Shown here one piece after another: positions 41,040-53,000 of a stretch of 64,000 nucleotides of DNA. Position numbers and translations under genes: made by a program. Every line of letters starts with the position of its first letter. The stretch's first letter is position 1. The stretch comes from Asterias amurensis (taxonomy: Eukaryota; Echinodermata; Asteroidea; Forcipulatida; Asteriidae): contig NC_092659.1 in assembly GCF_032118995.1 (NCBI RefSeq), positions 9,031,177-9,095,176 on the forward strand, in the 5' to 3' direction. The notes under the pieces were generated by a model. That model ran no database searches. It was not told the DNA's origin and saw only the letters and a program-made list of their open reading frames with translations.

Positions 41040-44000
41040 GTAAGACAAATTTGAACATGATGGGTGTTTCTACAGTCAGTTACTCATGTTACATTGGTCA
41101 CAGACATCAGACATCTGACTGTTTTCTGCTGATTTTTGTGACTTGATGTTGAGGTTACACTGTTCCGACATACCTATAGATGTTACAACACACCTTATTT
41201 TCCAACACTCCTAGTATTTTCCTAACCCTAACTCTAACCCTAAACCCTAACCCTAAATGTGCAGATCACAAGGGGTTACATTCTAGGGCTGTAGGAACAT
41301 TAGGGGTGTCGGAACATTGAGCAGTCACCAATGCTTTAAAGTTGTGAATCTAAACAAAAATTCAAGTAAACATTGGAAACAAAGACAAATTGACTGAAGA
41401 GGGACTTGAACCAACGACCTCAGTATTATTCAGGGCTGTATGCTTCATTTTTGAAAGGGCAAGGGCACCAAGGCATTTTCTTCTTGGTAAAGGGCTCCCT
41501 ATGATGAAATTGCAAATTTGTACTGGCATGACTGGAGCATTTCAAGGGCACCAAGGCAATGACCAGGGGACACGGAGGCAATCGCCTTCGTTGCCTCTGT
41601 GAAGTATCAGGCCTGATTATTGTATCGGCGCTCTACCAACTGAGCTACATTATCTATCCAGCCCTATGTTGGCAGTCTCCCTATATAAGTCAAAATCCTT
41701 TTTCTGGGATGCCAGTCAGAAGCCATAAAAATGCTTGGGGAAGGAAAGATCTTCCCTTCGAATCCTTAGAGAAGGACAAATCTTAAAGGCAGTGGACACT
41801 ATTGGTAATAACTCAAAATAATTATTGGCATAAAACCTTTTTTGGTGCAGGTAATGGGGAGAGGTTGATGGTATAAAACTTTGTGAGAAACGGCTCCCTC
41901 TGAAGTGCCATAGTTTTAGAGAAAGACGTAATTTTCCACGAATTTGATTTCAAGACCTCAGATTTAGAACTTGAGGTCTCGAAATCAACCATCTAAACGC
42001 ACACAACTTAGTGTGACAAGGGTGTTTTTTTCTTTCATTATTATCTCGCAAGTTCGATGACCGATTGAGCTCAAATTTTCACAGGTTTGTTATTTCATGC
42101 TTATGTTAAGATACACCAAGTAAGAAGACTGTTCTTTGACAATTACCAATAGTGTCCAGGGTCTTTAAGACCTACATTTAAATTCTTAACCATGTGATGC
42201 AATAGGTTTCCTAATGGTATCCATAACAAAAATAGTTACAGTACAATGTAGGTACATGTACCAGACAGCCTTGTTGGGCAGATTGTATATTTTTGGCACC
42301 AACTAGGTCAGTTCAGGAAGTTATTGGCTAGAGTCGGAAGTAGAATTGAGTCATCAACCCGGAGTTGATTCAACTTCTTATCAAGGTCACATGATCCAGT
42401 GTTGTTTATGATTTAAACAACACTGGATCATGTGACCTTGGTAAGATAGATATGAATTGGGAAAATATAATATTTAGGACTAGCTCTTGCAAACTGCAGT
42501 ATGTTTACCAACCAAAAAGATGGTATAAAGTGCCAACAAATAGTTAAAGACACTGGACACTATTAAGACCAGTCTTCTCACTTGGTGTATCTCCAACATA
42601 TGCATAAAATAACAAACCTGTGAAAATTTGAGCTCAATCGGTCACCGAGGTTGCGAGATAATAATGAAAGAAAAAACACCCTTGTCACACGAAGTTGTGT
42701 GATTTCAGAAGCTTGATTTCGAGACTTCAAATTCTAAATCTGAGGTCTTGAAATCAAATTCGTGGAAAACTACTTCTTTCTTGAAAACTACTCCACTTCA
42801 GAGGGAGCCGTTTCTCACAATGTTTTATACCATCAACCTCTCCCCATTACTCGTTACCAAGTAAGGTTTTATGCTAATAATTATTTTGAGTAATTACCAA
42901 TAGTGTCCACGGCCTTTAATGTCCTGACTTTCAACCCTACATGTAGCAGAGTCTTTATTTTCAGCCTTCGGTGAAGACTCTTTATTTTCAGCCTTCGGGA
43001 AACACTGCTAGGGTTGAAACATCAGGCCTCTAACTATGTTTTTTGCAGTTATTACATGGGAATTATAAGACGTTACAACTACTTTAACTTTATGCTGCGG
43101 CTGAGGTGGCAATTGAGAATTGCATTGGTCCATGTGTGTAACACTTGGCTGTTTTACACAATGAAAATAAAAGTATTAATGGTAACATGCATTTATGGAG
43201 AACTCTTACCATGGGCTACTGGGTACCCAATCGCGTTACAAAAGCACAGTAATTATTAAAGGCACAATTAATGAGAAAAGACAATGGTCTGAGCAATCAG
43301 ACAAACTAAACGATTGATCAAAATGCACAAATACAAGAGATTACGGTACACATTCTAGATACAAATACAGTACTAAAACTCAATAAGTTCTTAATATTGA
43401 AACACATTGTCAATACTGCTCCATTTGGAGTTGCCCTTTTAAACTTCATTGCATCAAGATAAATTTTTAGACACAGGAGTGTATCGTGTGTCTGACACCT
43501 CTATGTTCCGAAAACCCTTATTCCGACCCCCCCCCCTCCCCCCACTCGTAACTTACATGCTAGGATTAGGGGGTTAGGGTTAGGAATAATACTAGGTGTG
43601 TCGGATTGACTCGGATCATATAAAGTAGGGGTGTTGGAACAACGTGTAGGGGGCGTCATTCCGTCAAAACATCCAAGTATCATAATTTGGGTGTGATCCC
43701 TGTCTACACGGCAGTGGACTGGCAACCCCAAACAAAAATATTGACAAAATAGGGACACTGCCAACTGCCAACATAGGGCTAGATAGCTCAGTTGGTAGAG
43801 CGCCGGCACGTTTCCGGAGGTCGTTGGTTCGAATCCCACTCTAGTCAATTCTTTGTTCAACCCCAAAAATCAAAACATCCAAGTCTCAGCATTCTGAGTT
43901 ATAGTCTTTGAATTTAAACTGATGACCTACCTGTTAACCAGACATGCTCAGTGGTCCAGTAAAAACAAATTGCGGGAATCCAAAGCGTGATCTGTGTACA

Positions 44001-47000
44001 TTTTGTGTACGTGCAACCTTTAAATGTTATCCTCTAGGGCCTATATATTGATATAAATACACTTGAATGCAATTATAATAATTTGATACAGATTAATACA
44101 CCTACACTGGTATCGCCTGAATATGATCCATTTTTAGATGGATTATCAACTTGATAATTTTTTTTATGGAAGCGATAGGGCCTATAGATCATTCGTTGTG
44201 TTCTACATGTAGGGGAATCAAGTATGTCAATATCACCATGGATACCACGGACTGTGCCATGCTTAGTGCACAATCCACGGGGGATTTTTTTTTTTTTTTT
44301 AAAGAAGTAGATTTTGCATCATCCCCTCAAGGTGCAGAACTTTGTGTAAACAAGGAATTTAAAAGATAGAGTTGTTTTATTTATTTATTTTTATTTTTGG
44401 GGAGAGGGCGGCAAGTACAAGTGTTAGGGGTGGTATTCATTTAGGCTGTTAAAGCCGTTATACACTTTTGGTAAACAGTATTGTCCAAGTCCCACACTTC
44501 GTGTATCACAATGTATATATATAAAAAACAAACCTGTGAAAATTTAGGCTCAATCGGTCATCGGAGTCGGGAGAAAATAACGGGAAAACCCACTCTTGTT
44601 TTTGCGCATTTTGCCGTGTCATGACATGTGTTTCAAATAAATCCGGAATTCTCGCTATCGAGAATTGATATTGTTTATTGATATTGTTTTCTCAAAAAGT
44701 AAAGCATTTCATGGAACAATATTTCAAGAGAAGTCTCCTATTATCTTCTGTAAACCCTGTAATTTATTTGTATATCTGTGAACTTTTTTTCTTCTTTCTG
44801 TACCGAAAGTGTATAATGGCTTTAAGAACCATAGTTATTAGTGCTTTTAAAAAAAATCTTATTTACTCTGGTGAATGTATGTAGACACTTCTTGTGTGCA
44901 AGGTACACATTGTAGTTATAAATGTACAAATTGTCTGTACACAGGTACAGGACAATTGCCTCTGTATTGCGTAATTGATCATCAGTATACATTGCATGCA
45001 ATCAGTAGGCCCTATACATGTACTTCCTCATAATTAAGACCTGGCTACTGGCAATCTTACGTACGGTCTAGCAGAGTGTTAATTAATTGATGATCAGCTA
45101 ATCTAGAAACTACACACGTGTACAGTCAATCTAAAGCCATTGAACACTTTCGGTAAACAGTATTGTCCAAGGCCCTGTCCACACTTCGTGTATCACAACT
45201 TCTATATAAAATAACAAACCTGTGAAAATTTAAGCTCTCGGGTCCTCGGACTCGGGAGAAAATAACGGGAAAACACACCCTTGTTTCCGCACGTTTCACT
45301 GTGTCATGACATGTATTTAAAATAAATCTGTAATTCTCGATATCGAGAATTGATATTGTTTTAATGTTTTCTCAAAAAGTAAAGCATTTCATGCAACAAT
45401 ATTATTTCAAGAGAATTCTTTCACCATAACCTTCTGTAAACCCTGTAAGCTATTTGTATCTGTGAACTTTTATTTTTTTTCTGTACCGAAAGTGTCCAAT
45501 GGCGTTAATGTATAATCTTTCTTGCATTCAAGAAAAGTTCACCTCATTTGACAGGTCATACATGTAGGCCTACTCATGATTGTTTGCAGTTTTCATGTAC
45601 AGTACATTTATGTGATATCAGAGCTGCCAAACTCTCCATGATTCTGAAGAAGTTCCCTGAAAATAAACCAATGTTCCCAGGTTCTGATGTTCGACAATCT
45701 CCCTGTCTTGAAAATTTGTTCCCTACTACATGTGTATGTTGAATGTATTATATCTCCCTGGATGCCTGATTGCAAATGTAAGAAGGCAGCTCTGTAATAT
45801 ACGTTCGATTGAAGAATGAACTTATAAATATAATTTGCCCAGAAAATATGTTTTTTTTTTACTTGTTAAATTACATTGTGCCTATAATGCAAGCTTTAAA
45901 CCACCCAATGTAAACTGCCAAGCCTGACCATGCATACAATTGGAAATGCATTACTGGGCACCAGCTCACTATTTTCTCACGTTCTTATTTTTAATGCTGT
46001 GGCTGATGGTTCTATCATGGAGGAAGGAAGAGACCTCCATGGTTCGATCCAATTCAATTTTGCCGTTCGTTCAGTGTGGTGTTCTTCATTGAGAATGAAC
46101 ACAATGAGATAATCTTACAGGGCAAGCCTTGAGTCCCAATTCATGAAGGAAATTTGCCTAGGGAAATAGAAATGGCATGGAAATGCAAGCTTTGTAAGCA
46201 ATCGCACAATTGGTAATATTTGTTCTGTTCAGAAAGTGTCCAATGGCTTTAAACCACCCAATGTAAACTGTCAAGCTTGACCATGCATACAATTGGATAT
46301 GCATCACTGGGCACCAACTCACTCTGTTCTCATGTTCTTATTTTGATTCTGTGTCTGGTTTAATCATGGAGGAAGGAAGAGACTTCCATGGTTCGATCCA
46401 ATTCAATGTTGCCGTTCGTTCAGTGTGGTAGATGAACCTTCATTGAGATTGAACACATTGAGATAATCTTATAGGGAAAGCCTCGAGTCCCAATTCATGA
46501 AGGAAATTTGCCTCTGAGGGAAATAGAAATGGCATGAAGGAAGTCTTGCCCATAGAGTTATATGTAAAAACTAGAGGGCGCACTGGCCTATATATGCGGC
46601 CTGGCATGCACGCACGCGCCATTTTCTAAGTAGACAAAATAGCATCACACAGCGTGTGTTTGTACGGCATGTTTGTCTCCTTGCGGTCCCATCGCGTTTG
46701 TGCAAGCAGCATCACCAGTGCGCCCTCTAGTTCTTATGAATAACTATGGTCTTGCCTTGACAGGTTACAATGTATGTCATCCCAATGCTGTAAATTCACT
46801 GCGTTTATCAAGCTGCAGAAGACCATATACATGTACATGATATACAACATCAATAGACCTTTATCATGCTGTCACCATCTTGGTCATGTTCCCTGTTTCC
46901 AATAACAGTAATGAATGCTAACATTCATTGCGCAAATAAGGCACCAGACTATTATTTCGTCCAGTTGGTTATGAGTTGGAATGGAGTAAAATCAAGATGG

Positions 47001-50000
47001 CCACCTCATGATAAAGATCTATTGGTTGCCAACATTTGCATCTTGCAATCATTTTGTATCATACAATCAGGGAGAAATTGTTACATTTTACCATTGTGAT
47101 ACTGAGATGTCTATGATGCAACATAATAGGGAAGAAGTTAGTTTCCATAATCAGAAAGATTTTAAAATTTGTATCAGAAATGGAAAGGTTGGTTTATTTT
47201 GAGGATACTCAGCATAATTGGGGACAGTTGCTTTGCAGTCAGTTACCCACACATTTGAAACAGTAGCATCATGTACACAAAGACAGATTGAAATTTCATT
47301 TGTTCTAAACAGCTTTTCAGTACTAGTCTTTTCTTTCTTTGCTTTCCCTTCATCTTACTTCCTCTTCACTGTTGTCTATTTCTCCTTAAAGGAACATAAC
47401 AGAATTGTTTTTTTTTGTGCTAACAAAACAGTTGCTGGCAGTGTAGGCACTTTATGTAATCCACCATATACGTGTACATAAACTGACAAACCTGTAGAAG
47501 TTTGAGCTTGATCGACCATCTGGGTCACGAGAGACGAGTGAAAAACCTATTACAAATTTTGCATCGATGCCAAAATAAAAATGAATAAAATGCTCACTGA
47601 GCGATAAACTCCAAACGCGAAGTTAGATTATTTATTTCTCATCAAATATGACATTTCAGACAGAAATATTTCAAAGGATGTTTTCAACTATCATCATCAT
47701 TAGACCGTGTAAGTTTTATATTAATCTGTGATCTTCACGATTTTTGTTTCTTACCAATTCTGTAACGCTCCTTTCACGCTTTTTTTGCATGCGCTTCATC
47801 ATTAGACCGTGTAAGTTTTATGTTAATCTGTGATCTTCACGATATTTGTCTTACCAATTCTGTAAAGTTCCTTTCACGCTTTTTTGCATGCGCTTTGAGC
47901 ACCTTATTAGGTGGATATTGCTCAATATAATTATTCAATATTTATGGCAGTTAGAAATCCTCCATCCTTTCTATTTTAAAAAGTAGTTTATGGCCTGGCA
48001 TTTGAGACCATAGCAGAGTCTTTTTCCAAGGCTAAAAAAAACCTTTGAGAAAGACTCTGCTTGGGTTGAAACATCAGGAATACTGGTTTATCAAGGTCTT
48101 TTTTGTTGGTACCGGTAAGCAGCAGTTTGAAACAGCTGATTATAATTTTTCTCTGTCATGTTTTAATTATATTTGCAAGTTTTATTGGCCCATAAAAATA
48201 CTGTGAGGGTATTTATTGTCTGGTTCAACTTTTTTTTAAAGGTAAGGCTTTGACAATTTTTTAACAAAGGAGACCAAAAACTTTATAATTTTATTCTTTT
48301 TATGAATTTGACGGATGATTCAGTTTCAATGTATAACCAGAAAATATAAAAAAACATGAACTTTTTTTGTTTTAAATAGCTTTCAGTTATTTGAGATTTA
48401 TGTTGTGTGATCCCAACTTTAAGTTAAATTTGTTCCTTGAAACAGTTATTACTAGGCATACTCAATGATTTATGTTGTTTTTTTATTTTTACTGGATGAA
48501 ATATTCATATAAATACTTTATGATTAAAATTGTCCATCTATTAAATATTTTATTAGCATGACAATTTATTCAAATACCCTGCCTTGGAAATGGATTTCCC
48601 TATGTACAATGTGCAGTCTGCTTTATAAAGAACTTACTATCAACATATTTATTTACTTGGCAACATGGTTTGCCCTTATTTCAGAAGTATCTTTGGATTT
48701 TAAATATAATAGTACAAAAATTTTAATTTATAATGTGCTGTCTAGGTGTAGCTATTCCAAGGCACGCAAAAACTTAAAGGCAGTGGACACTATAGGTAAT
48801 TACTCAAAATAATTATTAGCATAAAACCTCATTCGGTAACGAGTAATGGGATAGGTTGATAGTATAAAACATTGTGAGAAACGGCTCCCTCAGAAGTAAC
48901 GTAGTTTTCGAGAAAGAAGTAATTTTCCATAAATCCGAGGTCTCGAAATCAAGCATCTGAAAGCACATAACTTCGTGTGACTAGGTTTTTCTTTCTTTCA
49001 TACGCGTAGTTATCTCGCAATCCGACGACCAATTGAGCTCAAATTTTCACAGGTTTGTTATTTTATGCATATGGTGAGATACCCTAAGTGAGAAGATGGG
49101 TCTTTGACAATTACCAATAGTGTACAGCGTCTTTAAAAGAATAAAACACAGGCCTGGAATGACACTTGGACAAGGAAAGCAATGGCATGTTGCCCTGGTC
49201 TTGTCCTCGTTGCCCCTACAAAAGTTCCCACAGTAGACAATAAGATTTTCCATTGGAAGTTTCTTTTGCAAAATAAAAATGTGCGCAGTCACAATCATGA
49301 GTATACCTTTGTTACAAAAACACCAAAAGATAAATATTGAGTAACTCTTCTTTGCAGATCTTGTATTCGACAAACTCAAGCACTTTTGACACAGCGATAT
49401 TTAATTGATATAAATAACACTGAGATAACTTCAACATCAGTAGTTTTCAAACTGTTGTTCATTAAAGACACTGGACACTATTGGTAATCGTAAAAGACTA
49501 GTCTTCTCACTTGGTGTATCTCAACATACAATAACAAACCTGTTAAAATTTGAGCTCAATCGGTCGTCGAAGTTGCGAGATAATAATGAAAGAAAAAACA
49601 CCCTTGTCACACAAAGATGTGTGCTTTCAGATGCTTGATTTTGAGACCTCAAAATCTAATTCTGAGCTCTCAAAATCAAATTCGTGGAAAATTGCTTCTT
49701 TCTCAAAAACTATGGCACTTCATAGGGAGCCGTTTCTCACAATGTTTTATACCATCAACCTCTCCCCATTACTTGTTACCAAGTAAGGTTTTATGCTAAT
49801 ATTTCAGTGATTACCAATTTTGTCCACTGCCTTTAAATGGTAAAACAAAATGTTAACCCATAGTGGCCCTGCCCTCTCAGAGATAAAACTAAAACTCGAG
49901 GCCTGAAAACAATCAACATAATTAACAATAAAAAATAAACTCAAGGACTGAAAATTAACTAGGTACCAGCAGATGTGACTATGAAAGTCGTTAAGCCTGA

Positions 50001-53000
50001 AGTATTTTTGAACTAATCAATTGAGGTACAAAAGTGAATATGAATATGTAAAGAGTTCCAGACTTAAATGCTGATAATGAGCAAAATATGTTTGCACTCT
50101 GAATTGTATGTTTCGGGAAATATATAACTTAATTGGAGCCCGTCCATTTTTTTGTATTGAATAGGAGGCCTAACAATTCAAAATGTTAAAGGAACACGTT
50201 GCCTTGGATCGGTCGAGTTGGTCTTTAAAAAGCGTTCATAACCGTTTGTTATAAAATGCATATGGTTAGAAAGATGTTTTAAAAGTAGAATATAATGATC
50301 CACACAAACTTGCCTCGAAATTGCGTGGTTTACCTTTTACTTAACAAACTAACACGGTCGGCCATTTATGGGAGTCAAAAATTTGACTCCCATAATTGGC
50401 CGACCGTGTTAGTCGATGAGGTAAAAGGAAAACCACGCAATTTTGAGTGATACTTGTGTGGATCATTATATTTTACTTTTAAAATATCTTTCTAATCATA
50501 TGCATTTCATAACAAATGGTTTCAAATACTTTTCAAAGACCAACTCGTCCGATCCAAGGCAACGTGTTCCTTTAAGATCAATGCACTTTGCAGATTAATT
50601 AATTAATGCCACATTTACATGAAAAAAAAACCCTGGAGAACTTTTCTAATTTCAGAAGTTTTTCTTAGTATTACATGTACTTTTTGGGGGAACTTAAGTT
50701 ACATATATTATATTATGATTGTTATTGGTGCTCAGCTGATTAACCTGTTTTTGCTAAACAATAATTTTGCTAAGCGTAACCAATTTATCACTTTCCAAAT
50801 TGACACCTACATGTACAATAAATGTAAATGACAATAATTATTTCTACTCATGACAATTTTTGTTCGAGTTGATAAGCTACATGTACATGTGTAGCTCACT
50901 AATATTGTATTACCATCAACTAGTGTTTTAATCTCGCTGAGGCCTGGTTCTTGATAATTTTTACCGAGACGAACATTCATAAATATCTTTTCGGTCAAAA
51001 AACATTGACACTTTTTGGTAAAAAAGTAAAACAAATGCAAAAATTAAAATTGTTCAATGATTTCTTTCAACACAATCACCCCTCCAGCTATGAAATGGTA
51101 AGGCCCTCAGGTAAACAACTCCTTATTAGGAGATTGCTGTGCGTGTCACGCATCGCGTGATGTGGCACAACTGGTCCAGCTGTTGCTCTCGACCAATAGG
51201 AATGACGAAACTGTCTTATAAGCACAGGTGCAAGCTCGCGTGTCACGCCCATGTTTCAACACTTTTTACTGGTGTTATATCATCCGCTCAAACAACCCCT
51301 CGTGATGCCCTCTTTGGATAAAGTGTCTCTGTTGGGTATTTATGAATAGTCAGTATAAATTGTGGAGTAAGTTAAAACTACTATGTATTAAGATTTGTCC
51401 TCTTTTTATTTGGATACATGACAATTTAAATCCACATCTCACATACATGTTGTCTAAGGAAGACACTAATCACAACATAATTCATCCCGGACCAATAATA
51501 ACCGTTACTATATAAGCCAGTTTACCCATCAGGCAGGCTCAGAATTATTCATTATTTCATGACATCGCTGGGGATTGTTAATGTTTAATTGCCTCAGTGC
51601 TTCATAGTTTTCCTCATGAAAAAGCAAATTGCAGCTGATACCCCCCCCCCCACATTTGAGAAAATGCCCTGGTGCCCTTGCCCCGTCAAAAACTAAGCGT
51701 CAGGCAGAGATGTTTTGTGAGGAATATTTTAGATTTGTGAGGAATATTTTAGATTTGTCAATAAGTTGCAGAACTCACGGCTTGAATATTCTCCTGTTTC
51801 TGCCAACTCTCTGTTCAAATAAAAACCAACTTGCTGATAAGAGAATCAATTCTCAAATTCAAAACTCTCAAACAAAGAGAAACAAATACTTTGTCATTAT
51901 ACAGCAATTTGTAGTCAATCATTTTTTTCACAAATTTTTACAAATAGTTATTTTGCCGTAATAGTCTTCAGCAACTTATTTTCACGATGCTTTTTGTGTT
52001 ATCAAGTTTGATTGACAATGTTGTTTGACATTCTTGTAGTATACGGATTCATTGCTTTACAACTTTTTAATCTTTAATTTACCTACTTTTCATATTCAGT
52101 ATAAACCGGTAAGTTTTCGTCTTTTTTTTTACTACTTAAAGATGTTGAATAATAAATTAATTGAATAACAATTGAGTACAATTTTTTTTCTTCACCAGAT
52201 CACAATTCAAACGACAGTCATCAGACCTTCGGCAATGAAGACCATCTGACCACCTACAAACTCGACCAATCTGGACGAGATGAGCTTGCGCGACTACTTA
52301 GCGTCCTCGCTCACACCCGTCCCGAAATCAGCTACTGCCCTCTACTGCACCCTATGGCCAGTCTGTTACTCCACTACATGGACGCAGAGAGGGCGTTTGA
52401 CTGTCTGTCTGCCCTCCTCGGCAGTCATAATTACAAGTACTTGGACCAGAGCTGGGTGGAGTTTGAGGCCTACAGGAGGAGTTTCACCAAACTGGCCAAG
52501 AAATTTGCTGTAAGATGTGAACAAATCTTTGTGATCATGTTAGAGCTGCAATGTTTTGTTTACCCTGCTCAGATATCACCTTTGCCATTTAAGACACTGG
52601 ACACTTTTAATTGTCAAAGACCAGTCTTCTCACTTGGTGTATCTCAACATGGGCATAAAATAACAACCCTGTGACAATTTGAGCTCAGTTGGTGTTCGAA
52701 CTTGCGAAATAATCATGAAAGAAAAATCACCCTTGCCACACGTGTTCTTTCAGATGCTTGATTTCGAGACCTCAGAACCTAATTCTGAGGTTTCAAAATC
52801 TTTCTTGAAAACCAAGTTACTTCAGAGGGAGCCGTTTCTAACAATGTGTTATACTATCAACAGCTCATAACCAAGTACTGTTTTATGCTATAAATTATTT
52901 TGAGTAACTACCACTTCATCAGAGTGTACATTGCCGATACTTCCCACCCTTATTTATTTTCCCAATGCTGTTTAATTTTTCATCATCTTTGCATTTATTG

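Larger units (their letters stand above)
41040..52198 (+). other. TBC1D24: 11.2-kb TBC1D24 intron 1
   Basis: No coding exon is supported here. The repeats account for much of the sequence: family A at 41783, 42544, 48774 and 49462, family B at 44449 and 45131, family C at 50186, two telomere-like inverted-end elements, a nested MITE in a SINE, and tandem duplications at 45890-46540 and 47692-47905. Unique AT-rich sequence lies at about 42920-43480, 46750-47380 and 48080-48770. Confidence 0.6.

Noticed and set aside
41221..41256. Chromosome end or telomere
   Set aside because: The array is short and degenerate, lies within inverted element ends, and coding exons of the same gene flank it on both sides.
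43782..43851. Functional tRNA gene
   Set aside because: The acceptor and D stems pair, but the invariant T before the anticodon is replaced by A and the anticodon stem is imperfect. An interrupted copy with matching flanks at 41392-41690 shows that it is a dispersed repeat.
49047..49379. 110-residue minus-strand frame
   Set aside because: Its C-terminal part is translated family A sequence (the same GNCQRPIFSLRVSHHMHKITNL-like ending occurs in other copies), so it reflects the transposon.
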